Assembly: GCA_020426065.1 (NCBI GenBank)
Contig: JAGQQT010000109.1
Span: forward strand, 1-10,329
Source: Planctomycetaceae bacterium
GTDB taxonomy: Bacteria; Planctomycetota; Planctomycetia; Planctomycetales; Planctomycetaceae
Direction of reading: 5' to 3'
Length of the DNA stretch: 10,329 bases
The notes under the pieces are model-generated. The model searched no databases. It saw only the letters and a program-made list of their open reading frames with translations, and had not been told where the DNA came from. Each line of letters starts with the position of its first letter. Position 1 is the stretch's first letter. This document shows positions 6,531 through 10,329 of this stretch, piece after piece. Position numbers and translations under genes: made by a program.

Positions 6531-7571
6531 ATGCCCAACTATCACTACACTGCAGTTGACCAGAATGGTCGTGCGATTACTGGGGAGCTGTTCGCGCTCA
6601 GCCGGGAAGATGCGCTCGCCCAGCTGAGTCAGGCCCAGGGCTTGGAAGTGCAGTCCCTGGAGGAGCTGAAGTCTGATGCTGCGGAACCGGCACAACCATC
6701 GCTCTCTCAAAAACAAAGTGAATATCTCGCTTCGCAGATTGCCGAGCTGGCTTCCAGTTCCTTGCCTCTGGAGGAAGGGCTCCGACGTCTGGGGGATGAA
6801 CAGGAAAGTATGTCCGCATTCGGACATTCCCGCCTGAAAACATTGCTCTATCAACTGGCAAACAAACTGGAGGGGGGAGTTTCTCTCGATAAGGTGCTGG
6901 AAGAGTTGGGAGGAGCGGAGGATTTGATTGCTGCAATCCGCGTCGGGACAAAAACCGGGAATGCCAGTTCGGCAATTGCCCAGTACGTGACTTATGTCCG
7001 CTCCCTCTCACACCTGCGTGCCCGGCTCAGCCTGGCCTTTTTCTACCCGGCTGTGCTGTTCAGCATGGCTGTGATCATCATCCTGCTTTTTCTGAGGGTA
7101 ATCGCACCGCAGATGTCACAGTTGTTTGCGGGGTTCCAGTTTAATGTCGAACTCCCTCTGATAACACTGGTAATGATCCGTACTGCTGAGTTCACGGAGC
7201 AATATCTGCCGACAGTTATGATCATTACTCCATTGCTTGTGGTAGGCCTGATTCTCTTCTGGAGATTTGGTCCTCCCCGATATGTGCGAACTATTCAGCT
7301 TTCGATTCCGGTTTTTGGTTCTATTCTTCACGCTCTATTGCTGGCCAGGTTTTCACACTGTCTGGCGTTCCTGATGGAAAATATGGTTCCGATGTATGAG
7401 TCCATTCAGGTTGCCGGAATGTCCTCAGGAGATCCCCTCCTGAGAGAAGCCACGGACAAGTGGTCTGAACGGCTGGAGCAGGGAGATTCTCCCATGGACG
7501 CTGCAGAAGGGCTGCGACATATTCCCCGGGAACTGGTGCCGACGTTGCAGTCGACAAGGGATGTGTCGTGA
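6531..7571 (+). CDS. gspF: GspF/PilC-type platform protein, second of three, ended early by an in-frame TGA
   Basis: The open part encodes 346 residues and is the most canonical GspF of the three. It has the N-terminal NYHYTAVDQNGRAITGEL region (3-20), a first T2SSF domain at about 65-190 with GTKTGN at 139-144, the FYP signature at 171-173, and transmembrane helices at about 168-190 and 226-244. A second domain begins near residue 270. The frame stops at TGA 7569-7571 after RELVPTLQSTRDVS, in the middle of the second domain and before the third membrane helix. The missing C-terminus is encoded in the same frame directly after the stop, so full length would be 405 codons, the normal GspF size. 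The likely states are a recent nonsense mutation, a sequencing error, or a split or readthrough gene. The ATG at 6531 lies 37 bases after the previous stop. Confidence 0.85.
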   Translation: MPNYHYTAVDQNGRAITGELFALSREDALAQLSQAQGLEVQSLEELKSDAAEPAQPSLSQKQSEYLASQIAELASSSLPLEEGLRRLGDEQESMSAFGHSRLKTLLYQLANKLEGGVSLDKVLEELGGAEDLIAAIRVGTKTGNASSAIAQYVTYVRSLSHLRARLSLAFFYPAVLFSMAVIIILLFLRVIAPQMSQLFAGFQFNVELPLITLVMIRTAEFTEQYLPTVMIITPLLVVGLILFWRFGPPRYVRTIQLSIPVFGSILHALLLARFSHCLAFLMENMVPMYESIQVAGMSSGDPLLREATDKWSERLEQGDSPMDAAEGLRHIPRELVPTLQSTRDVS

Positions 7572-7748
7572 TTGGTGAAATCCCTGCACGTGCTGGGGAA
7601 AAACTACGAAGAAAAAGCCCGCTTACAGGCCATGACGGTTGTGGCGCTCACAGAGCCCGTCATTGCCGTGCTGATAGGCCTGATATTCTTGTGGATGATC
7701 CTATCGGTTTTTGTTCCTTTACTGACATTGATGAACGCACTGGCATGA
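7572..7748 (+). pseudogene. gspF: in-frame C-terminal remnant of the second gspF
   Basis: In the same frame as the preceding gene, 58 codons follow the TGA, ending at TGA 7746-7748. They read LVKSLHVLGKNYEEKARLQA and then a hydrophobic segment with LTEPVIAVLIGLIFLWM and a final VPLL. This is the standard end of GspF: a leucine-patterned helix, NYEEKA, an EP pair and the last transmembrane helix with a VP/AP near its end. Without it the protein lacks its third membrane helix. A TTG at 7572 or GTG at 7575 could reinitiate translation, with AAGGG at 7556-7560 upstream, and give a separate small peptide. Reading 7569-7571 as a sense codon would restore a full protein. Confidence 0.8.
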
Positions 7749-7803
7749 ATCTAAACACAAACGTTCCTTTTCTCTGTTGACCTGAATCCCCGGAAGAATC
7801 TCT

Positions 7804-9060
7804 GTGAAACCTCTTCTGAAATACATCATCGGTGGAATGATCCTGGGCCTGATCTTTGCCCTGCTGGCATTGCTGGGCGAAGTGGGTGTTTTCCTGGGAT
7901 GTCTGGTTACCATCCTGCTGGTCACACTCTGGATTGCGGTCTGGATTGCGAACCGAAGGAAAACCAGAATTCTCACGATGCGGCTGATTGAATCCTCTGT
8001 CCGCAGTGAACTTCCGCTGCCTGAACTGCTGGAATGCAGTGCCCGCGAACAGGGTGGCTGGACTGGCCGTCAACTGCAGGAACTGGCCGATGAGCTGCGC
8101 GAGGGAATCCCTCTCCCGGTGGCTGTAGATAATCATTACCGGCTGTTCCCTTATGATGGACAACTGGCAATCCGTGTTGGCGGAGAGAATGACACATTAC
8201 CGGAATGCCTGGCTTTAACCATTAACGCCCAGGAACAGAAGCAGAACATGGAACGTTACAACGAATACTTCCTGTTCATTTACCTCTTTTTTCTCTCCTT
8301 TTGTGCTGCCTGGATGCTTGGCTTTCTGACTTATTTCATTATCCCCAAATTTCGACAAATCCTCTTTGCGTACAGTGATTTGGGACAATTCAGACTCATC
8401 CAGTATTTTGATCATGTTGAAACCATGTCCTCGCTGGCCTTTGTCATCACTGGGCTTGCATTTCTCTTCATGGTAACAGTTCTGGATGAGCATTTTATTA
8501 CCCGCTTTCGTAATTCCCGGCGTCGTCCAGAATTGAACACATTGATCGGTCTGTTCCAGTTAATCCTGCGACTGGTTCTACCTGTGTTTTTAAGTCCCTA
8601 TTCGCTCTGGCTCCGATTTTTCCCTCAGCGGGATACACCGCAGTTGTTGAGACTGTTTTCCGCAGCGGCAAAAAATGGTGAACCACTGGAAGGGACACTG
8701 CATTCCCTGGCAATGCATTATGAAAGTCCGGATATTGCCAAACGCTTGAAGCGGGCCAGTGAATCAGTCGAGCAGGGAGCGGATTTCTGGACCAGTTTAT
8801 TGAATCAGAAGCTGATCAGCAGAATGCAGTATGGCTTCATTCAGGCGGCGGATCGCAGTGGGCGAATGGATTACATGCTCCAACAGCTGGCAAACAATCT
8901 CGATGCCAAACGTCGCCATGACAGAACCCGCTGGGTGGAAATCGGGCGGACCTGTTTTCTGATCCTGCTCTGTCTGTTTGTGGCCGCGGTCGCAATCGGC
9001 ATGTTTGCTCCGCTTGTCGAATTGACAACTCACCTCTCACTTCCGGAGTACGGCCAATGA
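7804..9060 (+). CDS. GspF/PilC-type platform protein, third of three, with an extra N-terminal membrane hairpin
   Basis: The 418-residue product begins at the GTG at 7804, supported by GGAAGA at 7792-7797, six bases upstream. Two transmembrane helices at about 4-25 and 29-50 come first, where GspF normally has a soluble N-terminal segment. A divergent first T2SSF domain follows at about 55-180, with RVGGEND at 124-130 and a membrane segment at about 155-180. Another helix lies at about 208-226. The second domain spans about 280-405, with QAADRSGRMDYML at 347-359 matching the G-x-x-S-G-x-L-type motif, and a final helix at about 383-402. It is therefore a GspF-family protein with five predicted membrane helices. 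The FYP-type signature is not evident in the first domain. The stop overlaps the next start by ATGA (9057-9060), so it is translationally coupled to the prepilin genes. Confidence 0.82.
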   Translation: MKPLLKYIIGGMILGLIFALLALLGEVGVFLGCLVTILLVTLWIAVWIANRRKTRILTMRLIESSVRSELPLPELLECSAREQGGWTGRQLQELADELREGIPLPVAVDNHYRLFPYDGQLAIRVGGENDTLPECLALTINAQEQKQNMERYNEYFLFIYLFFLSFCAAWMLGFLTYFIIPKFRQILFAYSDLGQFRLIQYFDHVETMSSLAFVITGLAFLFMVTVLDEHFITRFRNSRRRPELNTLIGLFQLILRLVLPVFLSPYSLWLRFFPQRDTPQLLRLFSAAAKNGEPLEGTLHSLAMHYESPDIAKRLKRASESVEQGADFWTSLLNQKLISRMQYGFIQAADRSGRMDYMLQQLANNLDAKRRHDRTRWVEIGRTCFLILLCLFVAAVAIGMFAPLVELTTHLSLPEYGQ

Positions 9061-9494
9061 GATCATTCCGGATGAAGATAGATTCTCCACCATCAGGATC
9101 AAAGCGGAGACTTGGTTTCACGATCGTCGAGGCGATTGTCTCCCTGGTTTTGATCAGCACACTTTGCGCCACGCTCATCCCTCTACTGGCAAAACTGCAG
9201 ACCATCCAGCAGCAAAGAGAGGATGAGTTCTTTCGGGAACAAATTCTGCTGAACCTGGTTGAGTCGCTCAACACACAACCGCAGTGGACTAATCGGGAAG
9301 AGCTGGACAAGCGACTGCAGGAATTGACGGACGGACAACCAATTCGATGGAGCATCCAGCCAGCTCCTAAACTGGGAGAACAAACTTTGCAGGTACAGCT
9401 GCAGTATCAGACCGAAAACGAACATCAGCGGCCGCAGCGGATCAGCACCTGGTGCCAGCTGAAAACATCAGCAAACGGGGAGGGCCAGCCATGA
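9057..9494 (+). CDS. prepilin-like protein (minor pseudopilin)
   Basis: The 145-residue product has a type III (prepilin) signal peptide: a 20-residue basic leader ending in KRRLG, a cut site G20/F21, and FTIVE with Glu at mature position +5. A hydrophobic helix follows through about residue 47. Prepilin peptidase would cleave and N-methylate at this site, and the mature protein would join the pseudopilus or pilus tip. The C-terminal part is hydrophilic and Gln-rich (for example QREDEF, PQWTNREEL), without a recognised fold. Size and place after the platform genes suggest a GspI- or GspH-like minor subunit, but which one cannot be decided. The ATG at 9057 has GGAG at 9045-9048 and overlaps the previous stop. 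An ATG at 9072 would shorten the leader to 15 residues. Confidence 0.82.
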   Translation: MRSFRMKIDSPPSGSKRRLGFTIVEAIVSLVLISTLCATLIPLLAKLQTIQQQREDEFFREQILLNLVESLNTQPQWTNREELDKRLQELTDGQPIRWSIQPAPKLGEQTLQVQLQYQTENEHQRPQRISTWCQLKTSANGEGQP

Positions 9495-10000
9495 CCAATA
9501 CACGAAGAACAGGAGCTTCCCTGATCGAGGTTGTCGGTGTGATGGCGGTGGCGGGGATGGTGACTGCCATTTCCTTCAGTCTGATTGCCACGCTCATGCG
9601 ATACGATTCCGGCTTGGATCGGGCGAACCGGTCCCGGGAGAATCTGGCCCGACTGGCGGAAACATTTCGTGCTCAGGTCCACCAGTACCGTTCCTCAGAA
9701 ATCACAATTCAGGACCAGACTCTGTCTGCGAGTTGTCCTGGGGTGTCGTGTACTTTTGAGGTGCAGTCTGGACATGTCCAGCTGAAATGCACCTCAGCGG
9801 GTGAGTCAGGGAACAGAACCGACCGCTTCCAACTTCCTTCCGGATGGGAGGGGACCTGGGAACAGGATCCCACGAATGGTTTGTTCTCACTGAAACTGGT
9901 GCCATCTGCTGCTGATTCCAACTTCAAAGGAAAAGGGATGACGATTTCAGCTGCTGCCCGGCAATCGAGTGTTACGCCGACAGTGGGAGGGGGATCATGA
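9491..10000 (+). CDS. prepilin-like protein (minor pseudopilin) with Ala at +1
   Basis: The 169-residue product starts at the ATG at 9491, chosen because GGAGG at 9479-9483 lies seven bases upstream and because it makes an ATGA overlap with the previous gene. The leader is eight residues (MTNTRRTG). Cleavage would leave ASLIE, so Glu is at +5 as in other type IV pilin-like proteins, while +1 is Ala instead of the usual Phe or Met. The hydrophobic helix runs through about residue 36 (VVGVMAVAGMVTAISFSLIATL). The rest is a polar domain with two cysteines close together (SCPGVSC) and a third in KCTSA, perhaps giving a disulfide outside the cytoplasm. The position between two other pilin-like genes suggests a GspH/GspJ-type subunit, but the subclass is uncertain. 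Confidence 0.82.
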   Translation: MTNTRRTGASLIEVVGVMAVAGMVTAISFSLIATLMRYDSGLDRANRSRENLARLAETFRAQVHQYRSSEITIQDQTLSASCPGVSCTFEVQSGHVQLKCTSAGESGNRTDRFQLPSGWEGTWEQDPTNGLFSLKLVPSAADSNFKGKGMTISAAARQSSVTPTVGGGS

Positions 10001-10329
10001 AAACAGCCTGTTCGTACCGCCGGGGCGTCGTTCTGCCTGTGGTGCTGATCTGTGTGATTGTCTGCGGCGGGCTGGCCATCAATCTGGTGCAGCGTCTGCA
10101 GATTCAGCAGCGGGGAAATCGCCTGCACGAAGAGCAGATTCAACTGACGGTGCTGATGGACTGCGCTTTGCGCCTTGCAGAACAGAAACTTGCTGCCGAT
10201 GCCTCCTTTTCCGGAATGACCTGGGAACTTCAACCTGAGGACTGGCCTCTGGCCCGGCAGGGAAAAGTGCAGATCACCGTATCCACAACCGAGCAGGGAA
10301 CCCTGCTCACAGCCGCTGGGGAGATTCAG
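9997..10329 (+). CDS. GspK/PilX-like minor pseudopilin (partial, runs off the window)
   Basis: The ATG at 9997 overlaps the previous stop (ATGA 9997-10000) and has GGAGG at 9986-9990. The frame stays open to the last base, giving 111 visible residues. The N-terminus is short and basic (KTACSYRRG), followed by VVLPVVLICVIVCGGLAI, a prepilin-type hydrophobic helix. If cut after G10, position +5 is Val and there is no Glu. Lack of Glu+5 is a known mark of GspK, the tip subunit of T2S pseudopili; a PilX-type protein is the alternative. The polar part after residue 30 starts with heptad-like Gln/Leu-rich helix (LVQRLQIQQRGNR). The remainder and the true length lie outside the window. Confidence 0.7.
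   Translation, partial: MKTACSYRRGVVLPVVLICVIVCGGLAINLVQRLQIQQRGNRLHEEQIQLTVLMDCALRLAEQKLAADASFSGMTWELQPEDWPLARQGKVQITVSTTEQGTLLTAAGEIQ

Noticed and set aside
7569..7600. Selenocysteine insertion at the in-frame TGA, with the small palindromic hairpin CCCTGCACGTGCTGGG just downstream.
   Set aside because: The stop aligns with a variable, often Arg or Asn, position of GspF that is not a redox site. The hairpin has a near-zero or ACGT loop without the GGU-type apex expected of a bacterial SECIS. Other genes here use TGA as a normal stop.
7568..7780. A 70-codon plus-strand frame overlapping the end of the interrupted gspF.
   Set aside because: It is out of frame with the clear GspF C-terminal homology at 7572-7748 and gives an Arg-rich product with no recognisable pattern.
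9057..10329. Many CTGCAG words across the pilin-like genes and elsewhere, considered as a repeat or site family.
   Set aside because: They arise from frequent Leu-Gln codon pairs in reading frame, have no regular spacing and are explained by codon use.

Overview
The window most resembles a planctomycete chromosome, perhaps close to Gimesia or Rubinisphaera. This is an inference from overall gene style, roughly 50% GC by eye, and a type II secretion (T2S)-like cluster led by an ECF sigma factor. It is not proven by a marker gene. No rRNA, tRNA, CRISPR array, insertion sequence or integrase was seen. No gene-free stretch exceeds about 170 bases.

Left part (1-2961). The 3' tail of a MORN_2/YwqK-like repeat protein (1-114) is followed by a probable rho-independent terminator. 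An exported TPR protein follows (282-1001). Two minus-strand genes then form a tight pair: a PlsC-type acyltransferase (2281-2961) transcribed into a class V PLP-dependent aminotransferase (1141-2268). The TPR gene and the aminotransferase converge on a 139-base gap holding an imperfect hairpin.

Right part (3126-10329). All genes are on the plus strand and read as one long transcription unit or several closely spaced ones. The order is: ECF sigma factor; a small single-pass membrane protein overlapping its 3' end; a compact GspE/PilB-type ATPase; three consecutive GspF/PilC-type inner-membrane proteins; two prepilin-like proteins with type III signal peptides; and a GspK/PilX-like protein that runs off the window. 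The last four genes are chained by three ATGA stop/start overlaps. Together they would form the cytoplasmic motor, membrane platform and minor pseudopilins of a T2S or type IV pilus-like machine. The secretin, GspL/M-like proteins, major pseudopilin and prepilin peptidase are not in view.

The strongest observation is that the middle GspF gene (6531) is interrupted by an in-frame TGA at 7569-7571. The same frame continues for 58 codons that encode the rest of a normal GspF C-terminus. Other points worth checking are the three non-identical GspF proteins in a row, an exact TGTGA-N6-TCACA dyad just upstream of the interrupted gene, and unusual motif variants in the ATPase.
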